NCBI RefSeq assembly: GCF_030068455.1
Contig: NZ_JAQOSQ010000001.1
Location: 124,001-188,000 of the forward strand
Length of the DNA stretch: 64,000 bases
Direction of reading: 5' to 3'
Origin: Roseofilum casamattae BLCC-M143
GTDB taxonomy: Bacteria > Cyanobacteriota > Cyanobacteriia > Cyanobacteriales > Desertifilaceae
Shown: positions 26,308-35,893 of the stretch, piece by piece
How positions within the stretch are numbered: position 1 is the stretch's first letter
How the letters are laid out: every line of letters starts with the position of its first letter
The notes under the pieces: generated by a model
Told to the model about the DNA's origin: nothing
Databases searched by the model: none
What the model saw: only the letters and a program-made list of their open reading frames with translations
Position numbers and translations under genes: made by a program

Positions 26308-26316
26308 ATTATACCA
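26308..26316 (-). promoter_or_regulatory. Extended -10 promoter of the cobalt operon
   Basis: On the minus strand the sequence TGGTATAAT gives a perfect -10 hexamer with an extended TGN element. It places the transcript start about at the first base of the riboswitch closing stem. No good -35 is seen, which fits an extended -10 promoter. Confidence 0.65.
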
Positions 26317-26424
26317 TTACGGGGGGATATGAAACGTTTCAGCAGTTACGGAGGCAGCAAGCATTCTTTGCTATAGAATAAAATATTCGCCAAATCTGGA
26401 TCCCTTGTCTTCCCGGAACTTTCT

Positions 26425-27657
26425 ATGGACTTACTCGAGTATCAGGCAAAGGAATTGTTTGCAGAGACAGGAATTCCCACATTGCCTTCGGAGTGCATTA
26501 ACCACCCTGCCCAACTCAAGGACTTAAAAATTCCCTATCCGGTTGTGCTGAAATCTCAAGTGCGCGCGGGAGGGCGCGGGAAGGCTGGAGGGATTAAGTT
26601 TGTTCAAAATACCATCGATGCGGTGGCAGCGGCTCGGGCGATCGCCAATCTACCGATTATGGGCGACTATCCAGAAACGATTTTAGCTGAAGTTCAATAT
26701 AATCCCGATCGCCAATTTTATTTAGCCGTCGTTCTCGATACGAGCAGCCGCCGTCCCCTTTTGCTCGGTTCCCACAAAGGAGGAGTCGATCTCGAGGCGG
26801 CTATGGTGACGATGCAAACCGTGGTGGTCGATCGCGGATTTTCCCCGTTTTATGCCCGTCACTTGGCGTTGAAAATGGGACTGAAGGGCAAGCTGATCCG
26901 ATCGGTGAGCCAGATCGTGGAAAAAATGTATCGGTTGTTTGTCGAAAAAGACTTGGATTTGGTCGAGATCGATCCCTTAGGGGTGAGCGCCGATGGTAGC
27001 ATTATGGCTCTCGATGGTAAGGTAACAGCCAACGATCGCGCCTTAAGCCGCCATCCCGAACTGGTCGAGTTATTGCTGAAAAATAACCATTGCGGCGATC
27101 GCTGCCCTCCCCTGCGCTCCGAACTGTCCCAAACCAACGAACCCACAGATTTAGGGTTAGAGGCGATCGAGTTGGGAGGAACCGTTGGGTTGCTCTGCAA
27201 TGGGGAAGGGTTGATGATGGCGACATTGGATTTAATTTACGACAGTGGCGCGCACCCGGCCAGTTGTGTGAATATTACGGGAGAATTGCAAGGTATCTGG
27301 TTGCCCGAAATGCTCTGCGATCGCCTCGAACAAGGATTGGAGTCAGTCTTGACCAATCCCGAGATGGAAGTGTTGTTAATTAATTTAATTACCACATTAA
27401 CCCCCAGCGATCGGATTGCCGAAACGATTCTCCGGGTGTTGCAACGGCGATCGCAAGCGGACGGAGAACGCCCCATTTCAATAATTTTGCGCTTAGTTGG
27501 CGATCCGATGAGTGCTGCCACGCAAGAAGCACTGGAGAATTTTCCCATCTACGCGATCGCAGACCTAGAAACAGCGGTCAATTCCATTGGCACTATAGAC
27601 ACAATGCAACCCGAACCCCCGTTAACTCTAACCGCGATCGCCACTGATGAACTTTAA
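26425..27657 (+). CDS. sucC: Succinyl-CoA synthetase beta subunit, cyanobacterial type
   Basis: A 410-residue ATP-grasp subunit of succinate-CoA ligase, which interconverts succinyl-CoA and succinate with nucleotide phosphorylation. The ATP-grasp domain opens MDLLEYQAKELF and contains KSQVRAGGRGKAGGI and VEIDPLGVSADG. The CoA-ligase domain covers about residues 240-370. There the conserved nucleotide-phosphate loop normally written NGAGLAM is GLLCNGEGLMMAT, and NITGELQG stands where most enzymes have D-GG. The divergence matches that of its partner subunit. The stop overlaps the sucD start by 11 bases, so the two are translationally coupled. Confidence 0.88.
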   Translation: MDLLEYQAKELFAETGIPTLPSECINHPAQLKDLKIPYPVVLKSQVRAGGRGKAGGIKFVQNTIDAVAAARAIANLPIMGDYPETILAEVQYNPDRQFYLAVVLDTSSRRPLLLGSHKGGVDLEAAMVTMQTVVVDRGFSPFYARHLALKMGLKGKLIRSVSQIVEKMYRLFVEKDLDLVEIDPLGVSADGSIMALDGKVTANDRALSRHPELVELLLKNNHCGDRCPPLRSELSQTNEPTDLGLEAIELGGTVGLLCNGEGLMMATLDLIYDSGAHPASCVNITGELQGIWLPEMLCDRLEQGLESVLTNPEMEVLLINLITTLTPSDRIAETILRVLQRRSQADGERPISIILRLVGDPMSAATQEALENFPIYAIADLETAVNSIGTIDTMQPEPPLTLTAIATDEL

Positions 27658-28627
27658 CAAGACTCAAAACGTATTGGTCCAGGGCATTACCGAACCCTTG
27701 GGACGAGTTCATGCCGCCTTAATGAAGGAGTATGGAACGCCCATCGTTGCCGGAGTCTCCCCCGGAGATGGGGGACAAGAGATTAATGGCATCCCCATTT
27801 TCGATCTGGTGGCAGAAGCCGTGAAGCAGTTCGAGGGCATTGATACGACGTTGATTTTTGTTCCGCCTTACGAAATGCTGGATGCGGCTCTCGAGGCGAT
27901 CGCCAGCGGCATCGAACAGATCATTTTAATCCCAGCGGGAATGCCTCCTCTGGATATGGTCAAACTTCTGGAAAAAGCGGAAGCCACCGATACGTTGGTG
28001 CTCGGTCCCAACTGTCCGGGAATTATCGTGCCCGGACAAGTCCTTTTGGGGACTCATCCGGCTCAATGTTATAGTCCGGGTCGGATTGGCTTAATTAGCT
28101 GTAGCGATACCCTCACCTACCAAGTTGCCCTGGAATTAACCCAAGCGGGATGGGGTCAGTCCATTGCCCTCGCTCTCGGTCGCGAAACCATCTTAGGCTC
28201 GTCCTTTTCTCAATGGTTGCAAATTTTGGAAGAGGACGAACAGACCGATGCGATCGTTTTGGTCGGAGAAATAGATGGGGTGGGGGGTGAAGCGAGAGCG
28301 GCGGAATATATTATCGAGTCTATTGATAAACCGGTAGTTGCCTATTTAGCCGGACAAAAAATGCCCCACTCTCGTCCGCGAGGTCATGCGATCGCATTAC
28401 TTACATCGCGCATTGCCTCCCAGCTCTCGGTTGGCGAAACTCCGGTAACGTCTTGGGAAGGGACCAAGAATTGGCGCGATCGTAAACTCGCCGCATTTGC
28501 CGCTGGTAAGATTCCCGTCGCCCAAAAACCGTCCGATATTCCGCGTTTGCTCCAAGAACAATTAAAGCCGGTAAAACCGTCTCGCTCGACTCGCAATTCC
28601 AGAAAGCAAACTAATCCAAAACGTTAA
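27647..28627 (+). CDS. sucD: Succinyl-CoA synthetase alpha subunit, divergent
   Basis: A 326-residue CoA-binding and phosphohistidine subunit. The N-terminal Rossmann CoA domain has VLVQGITEPLGR and GVSPGDGG. The ligase domain has GPNCPGIIVPGQ. The catalytic phosphohistidine is His247 in PRGHAIALL. Most SucD proteins read GHAGAI followed by GGKGTA here, and that Gly-rich loop is missing. The preceding loop is also changed (CSDTLTYQ instead of RSGTLTYE, GRETILG instead of GGDPIPG). A basic Ser/Arg/Lys tail of about 20 residues extends the C-terminus. It is probably still an acyl-CoA ligase subunit, but substrate or kinetics may differ. Confidence 0.85.
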   Translation: MNFNKTQNVLVQGITEPLGRVHAALMKEYGTPIVAGVSPGDGGQEINGIPIFDLVAEAVKQFEGIDTTLIFVPPYEMLDAALEAIASGIEQIILIPAGMPPLDMVKLLEKAEATDTLVLGPNCPGIIVPGQVLLGTHPAQCYSPGRIGLISCSDTLTYQVALELTQAGWGQSIALALGRETILGSSFSQWLQILEEDEQTDAIVLVGEIDGVGGEARAAEYIIESIDKPVVAYLAGQKMPHSRPRGHAIALLTSRIASQLSVGETPVTSWEGTKNWRDRKLAAFAAGKIPVAQKPSDIPRLLQEQLKPVKPSRSTRNSRKQTNPKR

Positions 28628-28634
28628 TTGTTTT

Positions 28635-29648
28635 CTAAGAGTCTGGAGGGTTCTGGCTGCCCGGCATCAGTTTGCGATGAATCGGAATTCTGGGAGCGAT
28701 CGCAATATCGTAATTAATAAACGATAAAATCAGTTGAACTCCTAGAATAATCGGTAAGGCTGCTAACATCACCGTGCCCGCTGTCGCCGGCTCCCCAGTC
28801 AGAAAGCTGTTCAGCCAAGCCACACTACCAAAGCCAAAGCCAAAGAGCAAGAGCGGAATGGCTAGGAGCAATTCTAAAGAGGCAATGGAAAAACTTCTCA
28901 GATAATAGTTATAGAAAATTCGCTTCGTGAAGTTATAGCAATTCCCCCAGAAAAACGGCCAGAGTACGGATAAAATTTTCAGATTGCTCTCTTCATCGCC
29001 ATAGCGAGAGGCCATGGGAATATCCATGACGACGGCTTGGATTGTATTTAAGCGAAACAGCAAGTCCGACTCAAAGAAAAAGCGCTGACTGAGTTTGTGG
29101 AGGGGAATCAGTTCGAGGGCTAAATGATGAATGGCGGTATAGCCGTTGGTGGGATCGAAGAGTTCCCAATATCCGGAGGAAAGTTTGGTTAGAAATGATA
29201 ATCCGGCATTGCCAAAGATGCGCAGCGCTGGCATTTCTTGCAAGTGTTCGGGATAATAAAAACGATTGCCTTTAGTATAGTCGGCTTCTCCGGCAATAAT
29301 GGGGGCAATTAGGTGCGGAATAAATTGCGGATTCATTTGTCCGTCACCATCGAGTTTAATTAAGATAGTAGCGCCGTCAGTTAAGGCCTGTTGATATCCA
29401 GTAATAACGGCTCCACCAACTCCTTTGTTTGTCTTGTGGTAGAGAACGTGAATCCGGCGATCGCCATTACAATCTTGGTTGTATTTTTCGACTAAACTAC
29501 CGGTATTGTCGGGACAGCGATCGTCTACCAGATAAATGCAATGGACTTCAGGGCCGATTCGGGATAAGACCGAGTAAATGTTGTTGCCCACTCGGTAGCA
29601 GGGAATGATGACGGCAACGCGATGGGAAAATTGGCGATCGGTCTCCAT
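28635..29648 (-). CDS. Membrane-bound family 2 glycosyltransferase (polyprenyl-phosphate type)
   Basis: A 337-residue enzyme. A GT-A catalytic domain covers about residues 10-230, with VAVIIPCYR, the VDDRCPDNT acidic motif, KGVGGAVITGYQ and the metal-binding DGDGQMNP. Two C-terminal hydrophobic helices (about 255-280 and 293-315) anchor it. This layout is that of dolichyl- or undecaprenyl-phosphate sugar transferases (DPM1, GtrB, ArnC). The four-helix flippase-like gene ends 3 bases upstream of its start, so the two are co-transcribed. The sugar and the final glycan are unknown. Confidence 0.87.
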   Translation of the reverse strand: METDRQFSHRVAVIIPCYRVGNNIYSVLSRIGPEVHCIYLVDDRCPDNTGSLVEKYNQDCNGDRRIHVLYHKTNKGVGGAVITGYQQALTDGATILIKLDGDGQMNPQFIPHLIAPIIAGEADYTKGNRFYYPEHLQEMPALRIFGNAGLSFLTKLSSGYWELFDPTNGYTAIHHLALELIPLHKLSQRFFFESDLLFRLNTIQAVVMDIPMASRYGDEESNLKILSVLWPFFWGNCYNFTKRIFYNYYLRSFSIASLELLLAIPLLLFGFGFGSVAWLNSFLTGEPATAGTVMLAALPIILGVQLILSFINYDIAIAPRIPIHRKLMPGSQNPPDS

Positions 29649-29651
29649 AGT

Positions 29652-30011
29652 TTATCGATAGTTCATAATAATTAATCCTGCCATAATCAGTGCAACTCCA
29701 ACTAGGTAGCGAGCATCGACTTTTTCACCTAAGAAGAGACTGCTGAGTAAGGGAACAATGACGAAGGCAAGGGCCATAAATGGATAAGCTTGATTTAAGG
29801 GAACAGAGCGCAATAACCCCATCCAGAATAGGGTCGCCGAACCATAGATAACCAGCGCGCTCCACAGATAGGGATTTATCATATAGCTCGTCAGCGTTAT
29901 CTCTTGAGGCGAGTGGGTGGTGCTATAGTTAGCGGCAAGTTTAAATAGGAGTTGTCCGACGCTAATGCTGAAGACACAAGCGATTAGGTAGGCGATCGTT
30001 GGTAAAGTCAT
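29652..30011 (-). CDS. Small multidrug-resistance/EamA-like four-helix protein, candidate lipid-sugar flippase
   Basis: A 119-residue membrane protein with four helices (about residues 4-24, 47-65, 73-93 and 99-117). Motifs LLFKLAANYS and NQAYPFMALAFVIVPLLSSLFLGEKV are typical of the EamA/SMR superfamily. The resemblance is to ArnE/ArnF-type half-flippases, which move undecaprenyl-phosphate-linked sugars across the membrane. SMR drug exporters have a membrane-embedded Glu in helix 1, which is absent here. Being upstream of a polyprenyl-type glycosyltransferase with only 3 bases between them supports the flippase reading. Confidence 0.78.
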   Translation of the reverse strand: MTLPTIAYLIACVFSISVGQLLFKLAANYSTTHSPQEITLTSYMINPYLWSALVIYGSATLFWMGLLRSVPLNQAYPFMALAFVIVPLLSSLFLGEKVDARYLVGVALIMAGLIIMNYR

Positions 30012-30208
30012 GATGGTTGGCTATTTCTGGGCGGTGCTGGTCTTATGGAGTATAGTCAAAGAGGTTAGCTTAGAAGCAAAAGACTTACTTAAAAAAATGC
30101 AAATTTTCAGACTTTTTACAAGATTATTTTGATGAGAGGGTTGACGCGATCGCCCATCTGGAAGATAATGGTAATTCTGTGTAAAATTTAAGAAATAGAG
30201 GGAATTTA

Positions 30209-30817
30209 ATGTCGAGATACCGAGGCCCGCGCCTGAGGATTACCCGGCGTTTGGGGGACTTACCTGGTTTAACTCGCAAAACTGCTCGACGCGCATACCC
30301 CCCTGGCCAGCACGGTCAGGCTCGGAAGAAGAAGTCAGAGTATGCGATTCGTCTAGAGGAGAAGCAAAAACTACGGTTTAACTACGGCTTAAGCGAGAAG
30401 CAACTGCTGCGCTACGTGAAAAAAGCCCGTCGGATTACTGGTTCTACCGGACAGGTGTTGTTGCAACTGCTCGAGATGCGGTTGGATAACACTGTCTTCC
30501 GTCTCGGACTGGCTCCCACCATTCCCGGCGCTCGCCAGTTGGTGAACCACGGTCACGTTACGGTGAATGGCAAACCGGTTACTATTGCCAGTTATCAGTG
30601 CAAACCTGGGGAAGAAATTGGCGTACGCAACCGCGAACGTTCGCGCAAGTTAGTCGAAGCAAACTTGCAATATCCCGGTTTAGCCAACATTCCCAGTCAC
30701 TTAGACTTTGATAAAGCCAAAATGACAGCAAAAGTCAATGGCGTGATTCAACGGGAATGGGTCGCTCTGCAAGTGAACGAACTACTGGTGGTGGAATACT
30801 ACTCTCGTCTGGTATAG
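30209..30817 (+). CDS. rpsD: 30S ribosomal protein S4
   Basis: A 202-residue primary 16S rRNA-binding protein that nucleates 30S assembly. The N-terminus is [24 protein letters not shown], the bacterial/chloroplast form without the zinc cysteines. The S4 RNA-binding domain covers about residues 90-155, with [11 protein letters not shown] and [13 protein letters not shown]. It is a single-gene locus, as in other cyanobacteria. Its last codons and stop (CTG GTA TAG) are part of an 81-base sequence that occurs again, inverted, at 49661-49740. Confidence 0.97.
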   Translation: MSRYRGPRLRITRRLGDLPGLTRKTARRAYPPGQHGQARKKKSEYAIRLEEKQKLRFNYGLSEKQLLRYVKKARRITGSTGQVLLQLLEMRLDNTVFRLGLAPTIPGARQLVNHGHVTVNGKPVTIASYQCKPGEEIGVRNRERSRKLVEANLQYPGLANIPSHLDFDKAKMTAKVNGVIQREWVALQVNELLVVEYYSRLV

Positions 30818-30888
30818 CACGAGATTCAAAACCTATTGACTGCCAGAAGCCGGGTTTCTTCAAGAAACCCAGCTTCTTCTGTTGAGAG
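30808..30888. repeat. rpsD 3' end and hairpin repeat (copy A)
   Basis: This 81-base segment starts in the last codons of rpsD and contains the hairpin AGAAGCCGGGTTTCTT (30845-30860) / AAGAAACCCAGCTTCT (30862-30877), with one C-A mismatch. It is the likely rpsD terminator. The reverse complement of 49661-49740 matches it at about 73 of 81 positions, including TCTGGTATAG and the central ATTCAAAACCTATTGACTG. Only the hairpin part recurs a third time at 50337-50369. Confidence 0.75.
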
Positions 30889-30987
30889 AATGGTGCTAAA
30901 GTAAAAAGATATGGAATGTATATGAAAACCAGATTTTGATTGTGGGTGTCGGGCGTAAAATTCTAGAGTACAAATCTATAAACCAAA

Positions 30988-31060
30988 CGAGCACGGAGGG
31001 ATTTGAACCCCCGACACCCAGAACCGGAATCTGGTGCTCTATCCACTGAGCTACGTGCCC
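30988..31060 (-). tRNA. tRNA-Arg (CCG anticodon)
   Basis: A 73-base cloverleaf on the minus strand. The acceptor stem is GGGCACG/CGTGCTC with one G-T pair. The D arm contains AGCTCAGTGGATAGAGC. The anticodon stem CCAGA/TCTGG encloses loop TTCCGGT, giving anticodon CCG for codon CGG. The T arm contains GGGGGTTCAAATCCC. Discriminator base is G. The 3' CCA is not encoded, so it must be added enzymatically. The gene lies alone between rpsD and 31293. Confidence 0.95.
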
Positions 31061-31292
31061 TTATCTCTAAAAGTATATCATATCCAAAGGCAATTTGCGA
31101 TCGCACTTTCGGTTGACCTCCTATCTACAACTTCCGACCGTAAAGATTGTTGAGTTGCGCCGTACTTAACCGAGGCAGTCCCGATCGCAATTACTGAGGG
31201 TTGATTTCAGCCGTATGTCAACTTGCCGCTAGGATGGCTGCGGCGATCGCCAAATATCTTGTAGAACGCCAATTTCTGGTTTCCAGACTGCT

Positions 31293-31820
31293 TCAAAGAG
31301 AAACCGCCGTTGCAATTGTCCAAGCATCGATGACTAAGAGCAGTAAGGTGAATGCCAGTAAAATTAGGTACATCCAAGGTTGAGCCAGGGGACGAACATC
31401 AGTAGTATCAATCCCTGTTTTTGCTTCGACCTCTCTGACTAATTTCGCAAACCCAGCTACCCGTACCGGAAGTAAATAGGCTCGTTCTGACAATCGGCTC
31501 AGAAAATAGTAAACGAGTCCGCCTTGCCCGGTCGTGCGCGGCTTGAGGGCGGTAATTTCCGACCAGGAAAGAGACCATCCTTTGTGCAGCAAGTCGGGAA
31601 CCCAAAACGGATAGCACACCTGAATTTTCTCATCGTCTAATACCACTTGTTCGGAAAGAGCGGCATAGAGAATAATTCCGCCAAAGCCAATGCCAATCCA
31701 CAATAGCCCAGAAGGAATTGTTGTTGTATTGAGTTGGGCTAAAAATGGTAGGGGAACGGTCAGAGCAATGTAGAGACTGAGGAGGGTAATTTTAATCAGA
31801 GGAGAAATGTAAAAGGTCAA
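31293..31820 (-). CDS. Conserved-looking membrane protein, possible PH-like domain
   Basis: A 175-residue protein with two N-terminal helices (about 8-28 and 38-56), a soluble central domain of about 85 residues and a C-terminal helix (about 150-172). The central part alternates short strands: LDDEKIQVCYPFWVPDLLHKGWSLSWSEITALKPRTTG. Strands of this kind with a W-S-EI turn resemble bacterial PH-like (bPH2) domains, but the match is by eye only. No catalytic residues are seen. It stands alone, reading away from hemB across a 224-base gap. Function unknown. Confidence 0.65.
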   Translation of the reverse strand: MTFYISPLIKITLLSLYIALTVPLPFLAQLNTTTIPSGLLWIGIGFGGIILYAALSEQVVLDDEKIQVCYPFWVPDLLHKGWSLSWSEITALKPRTTGQGGLVYYFLSRLSERAYLLPVRVAGFAKLVREVEAKTGIDTTDVRPLAQPWMYLILLAFTLLLLVIDAWTIATAVSL

Positions 31821-32044
31821 GGCTTATACTCCAATCATTCACTTACAGGGCTTTCTGCTTGTTGCGAGAAGGCATACCTAAAGAAGATATTGTTCTCGCA
31901 TTTCAGGCTCCAGAACGTCGGAAATTTACAGAGTTTGCGATCGCCTAAATTGCACTTATCTAAATCTAGGATAATTGCTCGCGATCGGGCGATCTGCGAA
32001 GTGCACCGATCGCTTCCAACTCTCCTTCTCTAGCTCGTATAATG

Positions 32045-33025
32045 CTATGCCAGCCAGCGAGCGGCATCTTTAGCATGATAGGTGAGAATCAGATCGGCTC
32101 CGGCGCGCTTAAAGCTGGTTAGGGTTTCCAGGACGACGCGCTGTTCGTCGATCCAGCCATTGAGAGCAGCCGCTTTCACCATGGAGTATTCCCCAGAGAC
32201 GTTATAGGCAGCAACGGGTAAGTTAGAGGCTTGCTTCACTTGCCAGATAATATCCATGTAAGCTAGAGCGGGTTTCACCATCAGCATGTCGGCGCCTTCC
32301 GCCACGTCCAGTTCGATTTCTTTGATGGCTTCGCGACTATTAGCCGGATCCATTTGATACGTGCGGCGATCGCCAAATTCGGGGGCAGAGTCGGCTGCAT
32401 CCCGGAAAGGCCCGTAGTAAGAGGAGGCATATTTCGCCGCGTAGGAGAGGATGGGAATATCCTGATATCCGGCTTCGTCCAATCCGCTCCGAATGGCTTG
32501 GACGAAACCATCCATCATTCCCGAGGGAGCAATCACATCGGCTCCGGCTTTCACTTGGGAAACGGCAGTTTTCTTCAGCAGTTCGAGGGTGGGATCGTTG
32601 AGAACGCGACCGGTGAGATCGCCCACTTCTAAGTAGCCGCAATGGCCGTGGTTGGTATATTCGCACAGACAGGTATCGGCAATGACCACTAGTTCGGGAA
32701 CGGCTTCTTTAATGGCGGTCGCTGCTTGTTGAATCATGCCGCAATTATGCCAAGCGCCCGTAGCTTCCACGTCCTTGGTTTCCGGAATGCCGAAGAGAAT
32801 GACGGAGGGAATGCCCAGGTCGCGGACTTCTTTGGCTTCGTCTACAATTTTATCAATGGAGAGCTGGTAGACTCCGGGCATCGATCGCACTTCATTCGCT
32901 ACGGCTTCTCCAGGGACGGCGAATAAAGGATAGATGAAGTCGTTGGCGGTGACGGTGGTTTCTTGCACCATCCGACGCAAGGTGGCAGAGCTACGGAGAC
33001 GACGAGGGCGATGAGTTGGAAACAT
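32045..33025 (-). CDS. hemB: Porphobilinogen synthase (delta-aminolevulinic acid dehydratase)
   Basis: A 326-residue enzyme condensing two 5-aminolevulinate molecules to porphobilinogen, an early common step to heme, chlorophyll, bilins and B12. Visible hallmarks are [14 protein letters not shown] near residue 118 (metal-binding Cys/Asp cluster), the Schiff-base lysines in [10 protein letters not shown] and [10 protein letters not shown], and the C-terminal [12 protein letters not shown]. The start at [11 protein letters not shown] gives the usual family length. An in-frame ATG 39 bases upstream would add 13 residues without support. It is divergent from proA. Confidence 0.96.
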   Translation of the reverse strand: MFPTHRPRRLRSSATLRRMVQETTVTANDFIYPLFAVPGEAVANEVRSMPGVYQLSIDKIVDEAKEVRDLGIPSVILFGIPETKDVEATGAWHNCGMIQQAATAIKEAVPELVVIADTCLCEYTNHGHCGYLEVGDLTGRVLNDPTLELLKKTAVSQVKAGADVIAPSGMMDGFVQAIRSGLDEAGYQDIPILSYAAKYASSYYGPFRDAADSAPEFGDRRTYQMDPANSREAIKEIELDVAEGADMLMVKPALAYMDIIWQVKQASNLPVAAYNVSGEYSMVKAAALNGWIDEQRVVLETLTSFKRAGADLILTYHAKDAARWLA

Positions 33026-33230
33026 AGTTCGGGGCGTTACGGGCGATCGCAATAATGTAATCATGAACGGTATGAAGCATTGTATAGCGATTGGCGATCG
33101 CCATTTCCGTTTCTACCTGGTTTCTCAATGTTTTGTAATGCTTTTGCCTGGAGAAATTAATCTAACTTAATCTTGGGTCAAATTTTGATACAATTGGCGG
33201 TTATCGAATTCTTTCACCCTTCCTCCATAC

Positions 33231-34535
33231 ATGACTGCACCTTTGATGACTCCTTGCTCGTTAGTCGAACTGGCCCGAAAAACCCGAGAAGGGGCCCGTC
33301 AGTTAGCTGGATTGACCGCAACAGAGAAAAATCTGGCTCTAGAGGCGATCGCTAAATCCCTAGAAAAGGCAGCTCCAGATATCGTAGCCGCTAACCAAGC
33401 GGACTGCGAAGCCGCAACGGCCGCCGGAATTGCCAAACCGTTATATCACCGCCTGAAACTCGATGAGAATAAGCTCAAGGCGAATATTACCGGAGTGCGT
33501 GACGTGCAAAAGTTACCCGATCCGGTGGGAGATATTCAAATCCATCGAGAGTTGGATGAAGGATTGATCTTGAAGCGAGTGACTTGTCCTTTGGGGGTTT
33601 TAGGTGTCATCTTTGAGGCTCGTCCGGAAGCGGCCATTCAGATTTCGACTCTGGCGATTAAATCGGGGAATGGGGTTATTCTCAAAGGAGGTAAGGAAGC
33701 CATTCGTTCCTGCGAAGCCATTGTTACCGCAATTCGAGATGGCTTATCGAACACGGCAGTGAGTCCGGATGTGGTGCAGTTATTGACCACTCGCGAGGAA
33801 ACGGTAGAACTGTTGAAGTTAGACAAGTACGTCGATTTAATTATTCCTCGAGGCTCCAACTCCTTCGTTCGCTTCGTCCAGGAGAATACCAATATTCCGG
33901 TGTTGGGTCATGCCGATGGAGTGTGTCATTTATATCTCGATCGCGCCGCCGATCTCGAAAAAGCGATCGCCATTACTGTGGATGCGAAAACCCAGTATCC
34001 AGCTGCCTGTAATGCCATTGAAACCTTGCTGGTGCATGAAGATTGGGCGCGGCAGAACCTACCCGCTGTTGCCAGAGCACTGCAAGAAAAAGGAGTGAAG
34101 TTACTCGGCGATCGCAAAACCTGCGAATTATTAGACATTGCCGAAGCCACAGACGCCGACTGGTCAACCGAATACAGCGACCTCATCTTAGCAATTAAGC
34201 AGGTGAGCAATGCGGACGAGGCGATCGCCCATATCAATACCTATGGCTCGAAACACACGGATGCGATCGTCACTGAAAATACAGATTCCGCCCGTATCTT
34301 TCTCAACCAAGTCGATGCTGCCGGAGTCTATCACAACTGCTCCACTCGGTTTGCCGACGGATTCCGCTACGGTTTTGGCGCCGAAGTGGGAATTAGTACG
34401 CAACAAATGCCACCGCGCGGCCCGGTCGGTTTAGAAGGATTGATAACTTACAAATATCAAGTTACTGGCAACGGTCATATTGCTGCGAATTATAGCGGAG
34501 ATAACGGGCGAGAGTTTACTCACCGAGATTTGTAA
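33231..34535 (+). CDS. proA: Gamma-glutamyl phosphate reductase
   Basis: A 434-residue NADPH-dependent enzyme making glutamate 5-semialdehyde for proline synthesis. It belongs to the aldehyde dehydrogenase fold. The catalytic Cys lies in [16 protein letters not shown] near residue 263. Cofactor and substrate motifs include [38 protein letters not shown] and [23 protein letters not shown]. Length is normal and no fusion to ProB is present. The gene stands alone, with 148 bases before the next gene. Confidence 0.97.
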   Translation: MTAPLMTPCSLVELARKTREGARQLAGLTATEKNLALEAIAKSLEKAAPDIVAANQADCEAATAAGIAKPLYHRLKLDENKLKANITGVRDVQKLPDPVGDIQIHRELDEGLILKRVTCPLGVLGVIFEARPEAAIQISTLAIKSGNGVILKGGKEAIRSCEAIVTAIRDGLSNTAVSPDVVQLLTTREETVELLKLDKYVDLIIPRGSNSFVRFVQENTNIPVLGHADGVCHLYLDRAADLEKAIAITVDAKTQYPAACNAIETLLVHEDWARQNLPAVARALQEKGVKLLGDRKTCELLDIAEATDADWSTEYSDLILAIKQVSNADEAIAHINTYGSKHTDAIVTENTDSARIFLNQVDAAGVYHNCSTRFADGFRYGFGAEVGISTQQMPPRGPVGLEGLITYKYQVTGNGHIAANYSGDNGREFTHRDL

Positions 34536-34683
34536 TATCGCTGAGATTAAGACAAATAATACTCATTAAAATTAAGTGTAATTCCTGTAGATGACTGGGC
34601 TTAAGGTGAGTTAGATTAGCGTTTGCTTCCGTTATAAACGGTAACCTTATTACACTTTAGGTATAGGGAACTGGCTAGCCGAG

Positions 34684-35385
34684 ATGATGCTGTTTATTTC
34701 ACCTCTATTAACCCAAATTAGACAACAACGTTGGATCGTATTTATTCTAACTGCGTTGCTAACTTGCAGCCTGATTGTCAGTTATGCTCCATCAGCCCCT
34801 CGTATTGCGAATCTACACAACGGTCTGGGAAAGCAGATCGTTATCTTAGGCGATAGCATTGCCTCCGGTTATGGAGTTGCTCCTGAAGAAGCATTTCCAG
34901 CGCTTCTGAGCCGTCGAATCAATGTGGAAGTGCTCAACCGAGGCGTATCGGGAGACACCACTGCTATGGGATTGGCTCGGCTAGAGTCAGACGTGCTCGA
35001 CGAAGACCCTTGGTTGGTTATGGTTGAGTTAGGAGCCAATGACTATCTGCGCCAAATTCCAGAAGTAGAAACCGAAGAAAACCTACGGGAGATTATTACC
35101 CGAACGCAAGCAGAGGGCGCTATTGTTGTTCTGATTGGCGTTAATCTCGGATTTGTGAAGGATACTCGCAAGCAAATGTTTGAAAGAGTCGCTGATGAGA
35201 CGGGTTCGTACCTAATTCCGCAGATCTTGACAGGTATTATTACCAATCCCGAATACCGACAAGATGATGTCATCCATCCCAATGCAGCAGGGCACCAAGT
35301 GATTAGCGATCGCGTTTTTAAGGGACTGCAACCTCTTTTACAACACGCCAAAGTTCCTTCAGACCTTAAATCTCTCACCTTTTAG
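34684..35385 (+). CDS. SGNH/GDSL-type esterase (TesA-like)
   Basis: A 233-residue exported hydrolase. The N-terminal hydrophobic stretch (VFILTALLTCSLIVSYAPSAPR) is a signal peptide or anchor. The four SGNH blocks are intact: I GDSIASGYG (catalytic Ser), II NRGVSGDTT (Gly), III GANDYLR (Asn), V DVIHPNAAGH (catalytic Asp and His). This resembles E. coli TesA, a periplasmic multifunctional thioesterase/lysophospholipase/arylesterase. Substrate is unknown; lipid or ester turnover in the envelope is the best inference. Confidence 0.88.
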   Translation: MMLFISPLLTQIRQQRWIVFILTALLTCSLIVSYAPSAPRIANLHNGLGKQIVILGDSIASGYGVAPEEAFPALLSRRINVEVLNRGVSGDTTAMGLARLESDVLDEDPWLVMVELGANDYLRQIPEVETEENLREIITRTQAEGAIVVLIGVNLGFVKDTRKQMFERVADETGSYLIPQILTGIITNPEYRQDDVIHPNAAGHQVISDRVFKGLQPLLQHAKVPSDLKSLTF

Positions 35386-35484
35386 GCGATCGCGTTATTA
35401 ACCTTTGTAAACCCTCCCTACCCCTTCAAAGAACCTGCTAAGATACCAGTCGAACTGGTCAATCGCAATCTAAGGATATCCGTT

Positions 35485-35799
35485 ATGAGTTGGGCAAACA
35501 CGCGTCGCCACCTTTCCGAACTAGCTGAATTAATCAGTAAATTAGAATACCAAAATCTGACTCCAGCACAACAACAAGCAAAAGCGGGCCTGGTTGAGAC
35601 CTTTGAAGCATTGAGAACCCGAGTTATCGAGGACTACTGGCGCGAAATTGAAATGACAGGCTCTTATACGATTGAAGAGAAAGGATTAATTGGAATAACC
35701 GAAAATTTGAAGGATGAATTAGAAGCGGATGGAAACTACTTGGATAAAACCCAAGAGGCGTTTGATTCGTTTGTTCGAGAACTGGAAAAATTCCGTTAA
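35485..35799 (+). CDS. Hypothetical helical protein
   Basis: A 104-residue soluble protein that looks entirely alpha-helical, with heptad-like patterns in LSELAELISKLEYQNLTPAQQQAKAGL and LKDELEADGNYLDKTQEAFDSFVRELEKF. It has no Cys and no signal peptide. An AAGGAT sequence 9 bases before the ATG may be the ribosome site. I do not recognise a family. It lies between the esterase and, in the opposite orientation, the bilin lyase, with no functional link visible. Confidence 0.6.
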   Translation: MSWANTRRHLSELAELISKLEYQNLTPAQQQAKAGLVETFEALRTRVIEDYWREIEMTGSYTIEEKGLIGITENLKDELEADGNYLDKTQEAFDSFVRELEKFR

Positions 35800-35893
35800 C
35801 TTTTTCTCCTGTCCGATAGCTTTTCTCAAATTTTGGGAACGAGGAACGGAAATAGGCGATGCGATCGCCTATTTTCGAGAATTTGGCAACCAA

